Shown in pieces: positions 1 to 9,265 of a stretch of 64,000 nucleotides of DNA (positions are counted from its first letter, which is position 1; the number at the start of each line of letters is the position of its first letter). The translations under genes were made by a program, and so were the position numbers. This DNA comes from Pseudomonas sp. DC1.2 (GTDB lineage Bacteria; Pseudomonadota; Gammaproteobacteria; Pseudomonadales; Pseudomonadaceae), in NCBI RefSeq assembly GCF_034351645.1, contig NZ_CP133782.1, positions 1,431,001 through 1,495,000 on the forward strand. The letters run 5' to 3'. The notes under the pieces were generated by a model. That model ran no database searches. It saw nothing but the letters and a program-made list of their open reading frames with translations, and was not told the origin of the DNA.

Positions 1-868
1 CTTCACCGCCTATGGCTTTGAGGTGGTCGATGGCATCGCCGAACAACAACGGGCCTTCGGGGCAGCCGAAAAACTCGAGGTCCTGAGCTCGGGGCACGCC
101 GAAACGAAACGCGCCAGCCGCGCCAAATGCACCGCCGTCGTTCCACGACGGATTGCTGCGACTGTAGGCATCCCGGGGGTCGAGGTGCGCGAGGAGTGCC
201 AGCAATTGGCTGGCTTCTTGAGCGGTCGCGGTGAAGGTCGTTACACAATCCAGCGTGCGACAGGCCGGCAACACTCCCGCCGTGGAAATCAACCCTTTGG
301 TCGCTTTCAAACCCACCAGATTGTTCAGCGCTGCCGGCACGCGACCCGAGCCCGCCGTGTCCGTACCGAGGGCGAAACTCGCCACGCCCAATGCCACGGC
401 CAAGGAAGAACCCGCACTGGAACCGCCCGACGGATAGGTCGGCAAGACACTGTTGGGGCATGCCCCGTAAGGCGAGCGGCTGCCGTTAAGGCCAGTAGCG
501 AATTGGTCGAGATTGGTTTTTCCTAGCGCAATCGCGCCCAGCGCCAGCAACTGCTCGACGACCGTCGCCGAATGCTGCGGCACAAACGCAAACGTCGGGC
601 ACGCAGCGGTGGTGGGAATGCCCGCCAGGTCGATGTTGTCCTTAATGGCGAAGGGCACGCCGTACAGCGGCAGACTGTCGAGGTCGCGCCCCTCGAGTGC
701 GGCCAGATAGGGCTCCAATTCCTCGACGCTGAGCAAATGGATGAACAGGTGGTAGTCCGGATTCAGCGCCGCGGCTTTTTCCCGCAGGCTCAGTAGCAGT
801 TCCCGAGGTGTGGTGTGGCCGTCGCGGTAGGCACTGCGCAGGGCGTCAAGTTGCAGATCGACGTTCAT
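1..868 (-). CDS. atzF: allophanate hydrolase, 5' part (runs off the window edge)
   Basis: The first 289 codons are present; the gene continues beyond base 1. It starts at the ATG whose complement is at 866-868. Amidase-signature hydrolase: the catalytic lysine stretch (FAIKDNIDLAG) is followed by the Gly/Ser-rich signature GGSSAGSSLAVALG, which carries the cis-Ser and nucleophilic Ser. Allophanate hydrolase cleaves allophanate to two ammonia and two CO2. It lies 24 bp downstream of the carboxylase gene and is probably the last or near-last gene of the riboswitch-controlled guanidine operon. The C-terminal domain that distinguishes allophanate hydrolases from other amidases lies outside the window, so the specific name rests on context. 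Confidence 0.9.
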   Translation of the reverse strand, partial: MNVDLQLDALRSAYRDGHTTPRELLLSLREKAAALNPDYHLFIHLLSVEELEPYLAALEGRDLDSLPLYGVPFAIKDNIDLAGIPTTAACPTFAFVPQHSATVVEQLLALGAIALGKTNLDQFATGLNGSRSPYGACPNSVLPTYPSGGSSAGSSLAVALGVASFALGTDTAGSGRVPAALNNLVGLKATKGLISTAGVLPACRTLDCVTTFTATAQEASQLLALLAHLDPRDAYSRSNPSWNDGGAFGAAGAFRFGVPRAQDLEFFGCPEGPLLFGDAIDHLKAIGGE

Positions 869-892
869 GATTTGATCCTTTTTGAAATGGGT

Positions 893-3800
893 TCAGTCGA
901 GGTCCAGCACCACGACGCGCTGTCCGGCACGCACCGCCGAACCTGGTTGCACGCGAATCTCGCGGACCACGCCCGCCATCGGCGAGAGCAGTGGGATTTC
1001 CATTTTCATCGACTCCAGAATCACCAATACATCGCCGGCCGCCACGTGGCTGTTGAGCGCCACCTGAACCTGCCAGAGGTTGCCAGCGATGTGGCTGTCG
1101 ATGCTGTGCTGTCCCGCGGCCAGCGGCGTTTCTTCGCCTGGCTCCGGGGCTGCTTCTTCACTGTCGAAGTGGGCTTGGCCACTCGCGATCCAGCGCTCGC
1201 GTTCGGCGTTAAATGCGCCTTGCTGCTGATCTCGAAACGCGGCAATGCTCTGGGCCTCTTTCGCCAGAAACGCTTGATAATCCGCCAGGTTCAATTGGCT
1301 ATGCTCGATGTCCAGCTCGAAGCGTCCCAATGGGAAATCACGCCGAATACGCAGCAACTCGTCAGCGCTCACGGGATAAAAACGGATCTGATCGAAGAAC
1401 CTTAGCAGCCACGGTTTACCGTCGAACGCGGCGACTTCGCGGTAGCGATTCCACATCTGCAAGGTGCGACCGACAAACTGATAACCGCCGGGGCCTTCCA
1501 TGCCGTAGACGCACAGGTAGGCGCCGCCGATGCCCACCGAATTTTCGGCGGTCCAAGTGCGGGCCGGGTTGTATTTAGTGGTCACCAGCCGATGGCGCGG
1601 GTCGAGCGGGGTGGCGACCGGCGCGCCGAGGTAAACGTCGCCGAGGCCCATCACCAGGTAACTGGCGTCGAACACGGTGCGCTGCACCTCGTCGAGGTTG
1701 GGCAGGTCGTTGATGCGGCGGATGAACTCAAGATTGCTCGGGCACCACGGCGCGTCCTTGCGCACGGTCGTCATGTACTTTTCAATCGCCAACTGACAGG
1801 CCGGATCGTCCCAGGACAGCGGCAGATGGACAATGCGCGAGGGTACCTGCAGGTCCTCGGCGGCGCACACGGCGTCCCACTCCCCGGCGAGGATAGCCAA
1901 TAGATCGGCGAGCGGTAGTTGTTCCGGTTGGTAGTGTACTTGCAGCGAACGGATGCCTGGCGTCACGTCGATAACGCCGTGCAAGGCTTTGCTTTGCAAG
2001 GCTTGCATCAATGCGTGGGCGCGAAAGCGCAGGACCAAATCCAGCTCTGGTGCGCCTATTTCAAGCAGCAGATGAGTATCCCCCGACAACCTGGCAACCA
2101 GCCGCGTATCTCCCTGAGCCAAATCCATCACCACCGGCGACTCCACCCCATGGGGCTGCTGGCTTGTCTGCGATGCAGTTGAAGGGGTGTCAGGCCTGGC
2201 CCCTTCGCAGGCAAGCCTGCTCCCACACTGACTCCAGCTCAAGGCCAGTGAGCGGGCGGTCTTGATATCGACTGCGAAGAACTGAACTTTGTCCCCCGCC
2301 TTGAGCTGCCCCAATTGCCAGAGGTCCGCCTCAATCACGGTTACCGGGCAGACAAAGCCGCCGAGGCTCGGGCCGTCGGGGCCGAGGATCACCGGCATGT
2401 CTCCGGTGAAATCCACTGCTCCGATGGCGTAAGGATTGTCGTGAATGTTCGACGGGTGCAGTCCCGCCTCGCCGCCGTCGGCACGTACCCATTCGGGCTT
2501 CGGTCCGATCAGCCGCACACCGGTGCGGCTGGAGTTGAAATGCACTTCCCATTGCGTGGCGAAGAAGGTGCCGATGTAGCGTTCGGTGAAATATTCAGGT
2601 GCGCCATGTGGACCGTAAATCACCCGGATTTGCCGCACGTCACGCAGTTCGGCGACCTCGGTTACCGGCAGTTGTGCGCCGACGCTGCGTTGACTCAGCT
2701 CGGGCACGTGCAACACATCCCCTGCGCGTAATGCCCGGCCGCCATGCCCGCCAAACTGACCGAGGGTAAAGGTGCTTTTACTCCCCAGATAGTCCGGCAC
2801 TTGCAGACCACCACGCAGGCAAAGGTAGCTGCGGGCACCGGCCCCGGCTATCGTGCCGAGACTCAGCGTCGCGCCCGCCGGGATCAGCAACGCGGTGTTC
2901 ATTGGCACCGCTTCACCGTTCAATGTCAGTGGGATCACCGCCCCTGTGACCGCCACCACCGCGTCGCAATTGAAACGCAGCAACGGCCCGCTCATGGTGA
3001 TTTCCAGCGCCGCAAAGCCTTCATCATTACCCAGCAGACGGTTGCCCAGACGCAACGCTCGACTGTCCATCGGCCCTGACGGTGGCACGCCCACTGCCCA
3101 GTAGCCGAGGCGACCGGGGTAATCCTGAACGCTGGTTTGGGTGCCGGCGCTGAGCACTTCAAAGGTGTTGGCTTTATACGTCAGGCTGTCCAGGCAGCGG
3201 GTCCAAGGCTGGCCGCTGGCGAAAGGCACATCGAGCAAAATCTGACGCAAGTAGTCGCGGTTGGTTTCGACCCCATACAACAGGCTGTCGCCCAATGCCC
3301 GATGCAAATCGGCGCGAGCTTGCTCACGGTCCGCTGCCCAACAGATGACTTTGGCGATCATCGGGTCAAAGTACGGCGGGATCTCGCAACCGGCCTCGAC
3401 CCAGGTGTCGATGCGCAGGTGCTTACCGTCAGTGACGGGGAACTGCACGGCAGTCAGAAGGCCGGGGCTTGGCTGGAAATCCCGGCCTGGATCTTCGGCA
3501 TACAGCCGTGCCTGGATTGCATGTCCCTCGGCTTTTAAGCCTTGGCTTAACTTGCTCAGCGGCGGCAAATCACCGGCCGCCAGTTCGACCATCCAGCGCA
3601 CCAGGTCAACGCCCCATACCTGTTCGGTGACGCCGTGTTCCACCTGCAAGCGGGTGTTCACTTCCAGAAAATAGAAGCGCTGGTCCGCGCTGTCGAAGAC
3701 AAACTCCACGGTGCCGGCGCTGCGATAGTTCACCGCTTTCGCCAATTTAATCGCCGCAGCGCACAGCTCCTCAGCCATGCCTTCGGGAAGGTTCGGCGCC

Positions 3801-4525
3801 GGGGTTTCTTCGAGGACTTTTTGGTTGCGCCGCTGCACCGAGCAATCACGCACGCCGAGGGCAATCACCTCGCCTTGACCATCGCCGAACACCTGCACTT
3901 CGAGGTGCCGGGCGCGCTGGATGTACTTTTCGATGAACACCCCGGCATCGCTGAAATTGTTCTGACCGAGGCGTTTGACCGCTTCAAAGGATTCGCTCAA
4001 CTCCGCAGCGCTACGGCACACGCGCATGCCGATGCCGCCGCCTCCCGCCGTGCTTTTAAGCATCACTGGATAGCCAACCTGTTCACCCGCGAGCAACGCG
4101 GCGTCGATGCTGTCGAGCAATTCGGTGCCCTCAAGCATCGGTACGCCGTGTTGCTTGGCCAACGCGCGCGCCGTGTGCTTGAGGCCGAAGACGCGCAGTT
4201 GTTCCGGCGTCGGGCCGATGAAGGCGATGTCGGCGGCTTCGCAGGCTTCGGCAAACGCGGCGTTTTCCGAGAGAAAACCGTAGCCGGGATGGATCGCTGT
4301 GGCGCCGTTGGACTGGGCGATAGCGAGTATTTTTTCGACGGCCAGGTAGGTGCCGGCAGCAGCGCCTTCGCCGAGGCTGTGGGCTTCGTCGGCGTGAAGA
4401 ATGTGCAAACTGGCGGCGTCGGCTTCGGAGTAAACGGCGACGCCCTTGACCTGCAGTTCACTCAAGGTGCGCAGGATGCGGCAGGCGATTGCGCCACGGT
4501 TGGCGATAAGGACTTTTTCAAACAT
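893..4525 (-). CDS. uca: urea carboxylase-type biotin enzyme, probably guanidine carboxylase
   Basis: 1210 residues. Order of domains: biotin carboxylase with ATP-grasp glycine loop (TAGGGGIGM) in about residues 1-445; a KipA-like carboxyltransferase part from about 460 (TSVQDYPGRLGYW) to 750; a KipI-like part about 785-1010; a C-terminal biotinyl domain with ESMKMEI, the biotinylated lysine at residue 1174. The family carboxylates urea or guanidine with ATP and bicarbonate. In Pseudomonas syringae the enzyme next to two DUF1989 genes was shown to be a guanidine carboxylase, with an active-site Asp replaced by Asn in true urea enzymes; I did not assign that residue here. Guanidine-I riboswitch upstream supports guanidine. 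Oddity: the linker near residues 764-779 is encoded by a REP repeat. A 219-bp gap separates it from the preceding operon gene; I see no gene in it. Confidence 0.95.
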   Translation of the reverse strand: MFEKVLIANRGAIACRILRTLSELQVKGVAVYSEADAASLHILHADEAHSLGEGAAAGTYLAVEKILAIAQSNGATAIHPGYGFLSENAAFAEACEAADIAFIGPTPEQLRVFGLKHTARALAKQHGVPMLEGTELLDSIDAALLAGEQVGYPVMLKSTAGGGGIGMRVCRSAAELSESFEAVKRLGQNNFSDAGVFIEKYIQRARHLEVQVFGDGQGEVIALGVRDCSVQRRNQKVLEETPAPNLPEGMAEELCAAAIKLAKAVNYRSAGTVEFVFDSADQRFYFLEVNTRLQVEHGVTEQVWGVDLVRWMVELAAGDLPPLSKLSQGLKAEGHAIQARLYAEDPGRDFQPSPGLLTAVQFPVTDGKHLRIDTWVEAGCEIPPYFDPMIAKVICWAADREQARADLHRALGDSLLYGVETNRDYLRQILLDVPFASGQPWTRCLDSLTYKANTFEVLSAGTQTSVQDYPGRLGYWAVGVPPSGPMDSRALRLGNRLLGNDEGFAALEITMSGPLLRFNCDAVVAVTGAVIPLTLNGEAVPMNTALLIPAGATLSLGTIAGAGARSYLCLRGGLQVPDYLGSKSTFTLGQFGGHGGRALRAGDVLHVPELSQRSVGAQLPVTEVAELRDVRQIRVIYGPHGAPEYFTERYIGTFFATQWEVHFNSSRTGVRLIGPKPEWVRADGGEAGLHPSNIHDNPYAIGAVDFTGDMPVILGPDGPSLGGFVCPVTVIEADLWQLGQLKAGDKVQFFAVDIKTARSLALSWSQCGSRLACEGARPDTPSTASQTSQQPHGVESPVVMDLAQGDTRLVARLSGDTHLLLEIGAPELDLVLRFRAHALMQALQSKALHGVIDVTPGIRSLQVHYQPEQLPLADLLAILAGEWDAVCAAEDLQVPSRIVHLPLSWDDPACQLAIEKYMTTVRKDAPWCPSNLEFIRRINDLPNLDEVQRTVFDASYLVMGLGDVYLGAPVATPLDPRHRLVTTKYNPARTWTAENSVGIGGAYLCVYGMEGPGGYQFVGRTLQMWNRYREVAAFDGKPWLLRFFDQIRFYPVSADELLRIRRDFPLGRFELDIEHSQLNLADYQAFLAKEAQSIAAFRDQQQGAFNAERERWIASGQAHFDSEEAAPEPGEETPLAAGQHSIDSHIAGNLWQVQVALNSHVAAGDVLVILESMKMEIPLLSPMAGVVREIRVQPGSAVRAGQRVVVLDLD
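2200..2230 (-). repeat. REP-type repeat inside the uca reading frame
   Basis: On the minus strand the stretch reads like the common extragenic repeat of fluorescent pseudomonads (GTGTGGGAGCAGGCTTGCCT followed by GCGAAG). Its core is the perfect inverted repeat GCAGGC-AA-GCCTGC at 2207-2220. It is translated in frame as part of a low-complexity linker between the two carboxyltransferase halves. Such repeats are normally intergenic. Confidence 0.75.
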
Positions 4526-4744
4526 GGCAAAACCCCTGGAGGCGATAACGCATCAGCCTCGACCTGGGATGCGGGCCGTCCCGCAGTTTTTCGATAGGCG
4601 CCGAGGTCGTCCTCGACAGCACAACCAATGGCTATACCCACACTGAAGATCCCACGTGGGGTTACTGGTGTTTTTGAGGGGGCAGGCACTGGCCAGACCG
4701 GGCTTGGCACAGGGCAAACAACCATTTACGCAACCGCACCATTT

Positions 4745-5386
4745 TCAGTTCCATACCAGTAGCTCCGCAGGCGTCGGGTTGTAGGCGTTGCACGGATTGT
4801 TCAATTGCGGGCAGTTCGAAATCAGCACAATCACGTCCATTTCGGCGCGCAAATCAACGTACTTGCCCGGCGCCGAAATGCCGTCTTCAAAGGTCAGCCC
4901 GCCGTCCGCCGTGACCGGTACATTCATGAAGAAGTTGATGTTCGGCCCGATGTCACCCTTGCCCAGGCGTCCGTCGTGAACACAGGCCCGCAAGTAGTTG
5001 TCGCGGCAGCTGTGCATGTAGCGTTTTTCCAAGGCGTAACGCACGGTGTTGCTCTCTTGGGCGCAAGCGCCGCCGAGGGTGTCGTGGCGCCCACAGGTGT
5101 CGGCGACGAGGGTCAGCATCGGTTTGCCGAGGTTGGAATACAGCACGCTGCCTGTGCTCAGGTAGACACTGTTTTGCCGGCGCAGCGTGCGCTGCACGTC
5201 GTAGCGCTCCTTGGGATTGGCGACGCTGTAAAACAAGGTGTCGACGGCTTGATTGCCTTCGAGGTCGAGGATGCGCAGGGTCTGTCCGGCCTTGATCTCC
5301 ATCAGCCAGGGTTCGCCGGCAGGGATCGTTGCGCGGTAGATCGCGGTTTCAGGCTGTTTGTGGGCAGTGGCGATAGCGAGTGACAT
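4745..5386 (-). CDS. DUF1989 protein (UAAP2), likely carboxyguanidine deiminase subunit
   Basis: 213 residues, DUF1989 family, annotated in databases as urea amidolyase-associated protein 2. The family signature [11 protein letters not shown] and further Cys residues ([15 protein letters not shown]) are visible. In P. syringae the two neighbouring DUF1989 proteins form the heterodimer CgdAB, which hydrolyses carboxyguanidine to allophanate and ammonia, bridging carboxylase and allophanate hydrolase. Second of two adjacent DUF1989 genes, 11 bp after the first. Which subunit equals CgdA or CgdB I cannot decide. No signal peptide, so cytoplasmic. Confidence 0.88.
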   Translation of the reverse strand: MSLAIATAHKQPETAIYRATIPAGEPWLMEIKAGQTLRILDLEGNQAVDTLFYSVANPKERYDVQRTLRRQNSVYLSTGSVLYSNLGKPMLTLVADTCGRHDTLGGACAQESNTVRYALEKRYMHSCRDNYLRACVHDGRLGKGDIGPNINFFMNVPVTADGGLTFEDGISAPGKYVDLRAEMDVIVLISNCPQLNNPCNAYNPTPAELLVWN

Positions 5387-5397
5387 GGCAGCGATCC

Positions 5398-6123
5398 TCA
5401 GGCGAACAAACGGTCGGTGTTGATGAAACCGCGCTGGTTTTCCGGACGCGACGTGCGGCAGTGTTCGGCGACGCTGGGGTCGGCGTTCATCCAGCTCAGC
5501 CTCAGCGGTTTTGGTGCGTAGTCCGGCGAGGGGTCCATGGGATGTTGCAGTGCAGTGAGCACCACCAGGGTGTTCATTGGCGCGTACAACTCGATGTAGT
5601 CGCCCGCTTTGGAATTGCCCTCGATGAAGTGGAAGCGTCCGGCCTCATCGACGTTCACGCGGCTGAACAGGTTGAGGGTCATCAGCAAATCCGACAGGCC
5701 CAGGCCCCACTTGCCGAGTTCTACCAACAGGTTGTCGGTGCCGTTACGGAAGAAACCGTTGCGCAGTTCCTGATAGCGGCCGGCGCCGTATTTTTCCGCG
5801 ACTTCTTCAGCGCAAAGCACACCGGCGAGGCTGTCGCTCCAGCCGCAGGTGTCGGCAGTGATCGCCGCCAACACCCGCCCCATGTCGGAGTACAAACAAT
5901 GGCCGCTGGTGAGCTTGGCGGTGTGTTGGCATTTGAGGCTGTCGGGCAGGTTCAGGCGTTCAGTTTTTTCATTGGCGTTGAGCAGTGTCAGGCTAACGTT
6001 GGCGCCACCGTGCAGGTCGGTCAGACGCAGCAGTTGGCCGCGCTTCAAGACGAAGGAACGATGACCGCCGCCTGGCAGCATTTCCTCGGCGAAGGGCGGG
6101 AACAGTTGGGTCGAATCAGTCAT
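5398..6123 (-). CDS. DUF1989 protein (UAAP1), likely carboxyguanidine deiminase subunit
   Basis: 241 residues from the ATG at 6123, which has an AGAGGA ribosome site just upstream; a longer reading frame to 6180 would run back into the ABC ATPase gene and is rejected. DUF1989 family with the signature [13 protein letters not shown]. It is a paralogue of the next gene; together they match the CgdAB heterodimer that converts carboxyguanidine to allophanate. Lies 13 bp after the transporter ATPase gene in the same operon. Confidence 0.88.
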   Translation of the reverse strand: MTDSTQLFPPFAEEMLPGGGHRSFVLKRGQLLRLTDLHGGANVSLTLLNANEKTERLNLPDSLKCQHTAKLTSGHCLYSDMGRVLAAITADTCGWSDSLAGVLCAEEVAEKYGAGRYQELRNGFFRNGTDNLLVELGKWGLGLSDLLMTLNLFSRVNVDEAGRFHFIEGNSKAGDYIELYAPMNTLVVLTALQHPMDPSPDYAPKPLRLSWMNADPSVAEHCRTSRPENQRGFINTDRLFA

Positions 6124-6136
6124 GTGAAAAATCCTC

Positions 6137-6925
6137 TTAAGCGGTACGAAGCGTGCCCGCCAGGTGCGCTGGCAAAGCATCGACGGCTTTGCTGTTGGCG
6201 CGGCGGTCGCTGTTCAAAGGGATGTCGTAGGTGATGCGAGCGCCATAGGCGCCGGGGGCGTGCGGGTCGACGCGGACCTTGTCGAATACCAGCAGCCGAG
6301 TGCCGAGAGTGAAACCTTCGGACAGGTCATGGGTGACCATGAACACCGTCAGTCGCGTCTCGCGCCACAGCTCCAGCAACAACTGATGCATGTCTTTGCG
6401 GATGCCCGGATCGAGGGCGCCAAACGGTTCGTCGAGCAGTAACACGCGCGGTTTCATAATCAACGCTTGAGCGATGGCCAGTCGTTGCTGCATACCGCCG
6501 GAGAGCTGCGCCGGGTACTTGTCCCGCGAGTGGCCGAGGCCGACTTTGTGCAGTAACAGTGAAGCCTGTTCGCGGGCGTCTTTTTTAGCGCTGCCGAACA
6601 AGCGTCCAAGCAACGGCGAGCGCGGCAGTTCGAGGCCGAGGGCGACGTTGTCCAGCACCGTCAGATGCGGGAACACCGAGTAGCGCTGGAACACCACGCC
6701 ACGGCTTGAGTCCGGTTCGCCAGCGAGGGCTTGGCCGTCGAGCAGAATCTCGCCGCGACTGGCTTTTTCCTGACCTAGCAACAGCCGCAGGAAGGTCGAT
6801 TTACCGCAACCCGAAGCGCCGACCAAGGTGCAAAACTCGCCTTCGTTGACGTTCAGGTTCAGCCCTTCAAGCACCACTTGATCGGCGTACTGCTGCCAGA
6901 CGTTTTTTACCGTGATGAAGCTCAT
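6137..6925 (-). CDS. ABC transporter ATP-binding protein (guanidine/urea-type importer)
   Basis: 262 residues of the nitrate/sulfonate/taurine (SsuB/TauB-like) ATPase family. Walker A GASGCGKST, signature LSGGMQQRLAIAQAL, Walker B VLLLDEPFGALD and the switch histidine in FMVTHDLSEG are all present. Its start overlaps the permease stop by 4 bp (ATGA), indicating translational coupling. With the permease and binding protein it forms an importer that, by its riboswitch and operon, most likely brings in guanidine. The C-terminal about 40 residues after the core are specific to this subfamily. Confidence 0.93.
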   Translation of the reverse strand: MSFITVKNVWQQYADQVVLEGLNLNVNEGEFCTLVGASGCGKSTFLRLLLGQEKASRGEILLDGQALAGEPDSSRGVVFQRYSVFPHLTVLDNVALGLELPRSPLLGRLFGSAKKDAREQASLLLHKVGLGHSRDKYPAQLSGGMQQRLAIAQALIMKPRVLLLDEPFGALDPGIRKDMHQLLLELWRETRLTVFMVTHDLSEGFTLGTRLLVFDKVRVDPHAPGAYGARITYDIPLNSDRRANSKAVDALPAHLAGTLRTA

Positions 6926-7737
6926 GCCCGCGCCCCTTCATACCAAGGGAAAGCACGCCGAGTCAGGCGCTTCAGGCCCCAGTCCATTAGCCAGGCGAGC
7001 AGGGTGATCCAGACCACATAAGGCAGGATCACGTCCATCGCCAGGTAGCGACGCACGAGGAAGATGCGGTAACCGAGGCCATCGGTGGAGGCGATGGCTT
7101 CGGCAGCGATCAGGAACAACCATGCCGAGCCGAGCATCAGCCGCAGTGAGATCAGGAGTCGAGGCAACAATTGCGGCAACACTATCCGCAACATCAGCGT
7201 CCAGGTCGAAGCCCCCAGCGTTTGAGCCTTGATCAGCAACTCGACCGGGATCTCCCGCGCGCGCTGCTCCAGATCACGGGCCAGGCAGGGGGTGATGCCA
7301 ATCACGATCAGCATCACTTTCGACAGCTCTCCGAGCCCGAACACGATGAACAGAATCGGCAGAATCGCCAGCGGTGGCACCATCGACAGCACCGTCAGCA
7401 ACGGCGACAACGGTGCGCCGAACAACGGCAAGGTGCCGGCGGCGATGCCCAGGCACAGACCGGCCAATGCGCTGATGCCGAGGCCGATGGCCAGCCGTCG
7501 CAAACTGGAGGCGGTGTCTTGCCAGAGCACGTACTCACCGGTGCGCGTGTCGGCAACGAACGCCAGGCGTTTCACCGCATCGCTCATTTGCACGGCACTG
7601 GGCAGCAGTTTGTCGTTGGGGTTTTCCGTCAGTCGCTCAGCCGAGCCCATGAAGTAGGCGAACAGCACCAGAGCGAACGGCAGGATCACCAACAGCAGGC
7701 GACTCGGACGATCCGGGTGACGATTGATCAGGCGCAT
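6922..7737 (-). CDS. ABC transporter permease (guanidine/urea-type importer)
   Basis: 271 residues, binding-protein-dependent transport permease of the SsuC/TauC type. An N-terminal membrane segment (LLLVILPFALVLFAYFMG) is followed by several hydrophobic helices and the cytoplasmic coupling motif region around EQRAREIPVELLIKAQTLGA, the EAA loop that contacts the ATPase. Seventeen bp downstream of the binding-protein gene and overlapping the ATPase gene, so part of one operon. Confidence 0.92.
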   Translation of the reverse strand: MRLINRHPDRPSRLLLVILPFALVLFAYFMGSAERLTENPNDKLLPSAVQMSDAVKRLAFVADTRTGEYVLWQDTASSLRRLAIGLGISALAGLCLGIAAGTLPLFGAPLSPLLTVLSMVPPLAILPILFIVFGLGELSKVMLIVIGITPCLARDLEQRAREIPVELLIKAQTLGASTWTLMLRIVLPQLLPRLLISLRLMLGSAWLFLIAAEAIASTDGLGYRIFLVRRYLAMDVILPYVVWITLLAWLMDWGLKRLTRRAFPWYEGARA

Positions 7738-7754
7738 GGCCTCGTCCTCCGTTA

Positions 7755-8822
7755 TTACAACTTGGCGTCGGCAGCCATCTGCACGTAGGTCGGATCGAAG
7801 CGCAGCTTGAGGTTGCCCTTGTCACCACGGGTTACGCCATTGGCGAAGGCCATGCCGACGGCGCTGGTGTCCTTGGCGCCTTCACCCAGCAAGCCATGCT
7901 GAAACGAGAACTCGGCGACTTTACGCATGGTGTCTGGCAGTTGTTTGCTGTTGGCAAAGGTCAGTGCTTCTTGTGGCGTGGCGAACAATTTGGTGGTGTC
8001 CAGTTGCGACTGGAAACCTGCCAGGTCGGTACCCGAGGCTTTGGCCATATGTTCCAGTGCGACCTTGCTCGCGGCGTTTTTGGCATTCATCAACGACACG
8101 ACCTCAAACCAGGCACCGGTCAGTGCTTTGCCCAGGGCCGGGTTGTCTTTAAGGGTGGCGCTGTTAACGACCATCATGTCCATGATCTCGCCGGGGATCT
8201 GGCTGGAGTTGAACACTTCGGTGACGCCGGGTTTGGCTTTGATGTCCGAGAGCATCGGGTTCCAAGTGGTGACCGCTTTGACTTGGTCGGTGTTGAAGGC
8301 GGCCGATATATCGGCATCGGAGGTGTTGACCACTTTCAGGTCTTTCTCGGTGAGGTCCACCGAGTCCAGAGCCCGGGCGAGCAAGTAGTGGGAGACCGAC
8401 AGTTCCACCAGATTGACGTTCATGCCCTTGAGGTCGGCGACTTTCTTGCCGTCGCCCTTGAGCACAATGCCGTCGTTGCCGTTGGAGAAGTCGCTGACGA
8501 TCAACGCGGTGCTATCGACGCCACCCGCCGCCGGAATGGTCAGTGCATCCATGTTGGTCATGGTGCAGCCGTCGAATTGGCCTGCGGTGTATTGATTGAT
8601 CGATTCGACATAGTCGTTGAGCTGAACCACATCGATTTTGATGCCGTACTTTTTCGCCCATTTATCGACGATGCCTTGGCTGCCGGCATATTCCCAGGGC
8701 ATCCACCCGGCATAAATCGTCCAGCAGACGCTGAAGTGGTCTTTCGGTGCGGCTTGGGATGAGACGCTGACGAAGGCTGCGAAAGCAGCGGCGAGCAGGG
8801 CGGGGAAACGAAGTGCGGTCAT
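7755..8822 (-). CDS. periplasmic binding protein of the guanidine/urea-type ABC importer
   Basis: 355 residues with a classical signal peptide (cleavage near SVSSQAA-PK, about residue 25) and a mature part resembling NMT1/SsuA-type binding proteins, of the subfamily found beside urea carboxylase genes. First gene of the operon, so its translation start is the one directly controlled by the guanidine-I riboswitch. The Shine-Dalgarno sequence GGAG lies 8 nt before the ATG at 8822 and is part of a 10-nt stretch complementary to the aptamer. Ligand specificity is inferred from the switch, not from residues. Confidence 0.92.
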   Translation of the reverse strand: MTALRFPALLAAAFAAFVSVSSQAAPKDHFSVCWTIYAGWMPWEYAGSQGIVDKWAKKYGIKIDVVQLNDYVESINQYTAGQFDGCTMTNMDALTIPAAGGVDSTALIVSDFSNGNDGIVLKGDGKKVADLKGMNVNLVELSVSHYLLARALDSVDLTEKDLKVVNTSDADISAAFNTDQVKAVTTWNPMLSDIKAKPGVTEVFNSSQIPGEIMDMMVVNSATLKDNPALGKALTGAWFEVVSLMNAKNAASKVALEHMAKASGTDLAGFQSQLDTTKLFATPQEALTFANSKQLPDTMRKVAEFSFQHGLLGEGAKDTSAVGMAFANGVTRGDKGNLKLRFDPTYVQMAADAKL

Positions 8823-8975
8823 GGGGAGTTCTCCAGTTGATCAAGGGCGGACAGGAAGGCAGCGGCACCGTAAACGGTGGCTTGTCTCCCGGGCTTTTGT
8901 CCCGCCGTGTAACCTCAACTGGAGGTCGCCAACTCTCGGACCAGCCACTCGCCTAAGCGAGCCGGAACCCTAGTC
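8823..8975 (-). promoter_or_regulatory. guanidine-I (ykkC) riboswitch with Shine-Dalgarno-sequestering platform
   Basis: On the minus strand the conserved ykkC blocks appear in order: CTAGGGTTCCG (8973 downward), GGCTGGTCCGAGAG, then ACACGGCGGGACAAAAGCCC and GGGAGA ending near 8885. This is the guanidine-I class, which senses free guanidinium. Between the blocks the segment CTCCAGTTGA (complement 8915-8924) is exactly complementary to TCAACTGGAG (complement 8831-8840), which contains the Shine-Dalgarno of the binding-protein gene. I infer a translational switch: without ligand the pairing hides the ribosome site; with ligand the segment is held in a local hairpin ACCTC-CAGTT-GAGGT. No U-run terminator is visible. 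Confidence 0.92.
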
Positions 8976-9265
8976 AGCCATTGCAAATTGTGGTGCCGCG
9001 AACCTGTTATGACTCCTGCACAGGTTTGCTAAAGCGAGAGCCGTGCCAACTCGACTGCAAGGCTCTGGTTCAGGGTGATGGCGCGATAGCGGCGGTTACA
9101 GATGTGCGCGCGCTGCTTCGTCGTGGTGCGCAGGCGCACCGCTATGGCACGTGCTCGCCGCTGATCCGAAGGTTGTGGCCACTGCGCACTTGAAGCCGGT
9201 TTCGGAGTCAAGTGGGTTATCCGTCGCCCTGCCGACGGATGTCGCTGGTCTTTCAGGAGGCCGCC
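8976..9265. other. divergent intergenic region without a gene
   Basis: No credible coding sequence. It must hold the promoter of the guanidine operon on the minus strand; a 7-bp inverted repeat AACCTGT...ACAGGTT sits at 9001-9026 and a near-sigma54 pattern at 8983-8997. Promoter of the rightward lipoprotein gene was not recognised. Confidence 0.5.

Noticed and set aside
3635..4597. 320-codon frame opposite the carboxylase gene
   Set aside because: Antisense shadow of the biotin carboxylase domain.
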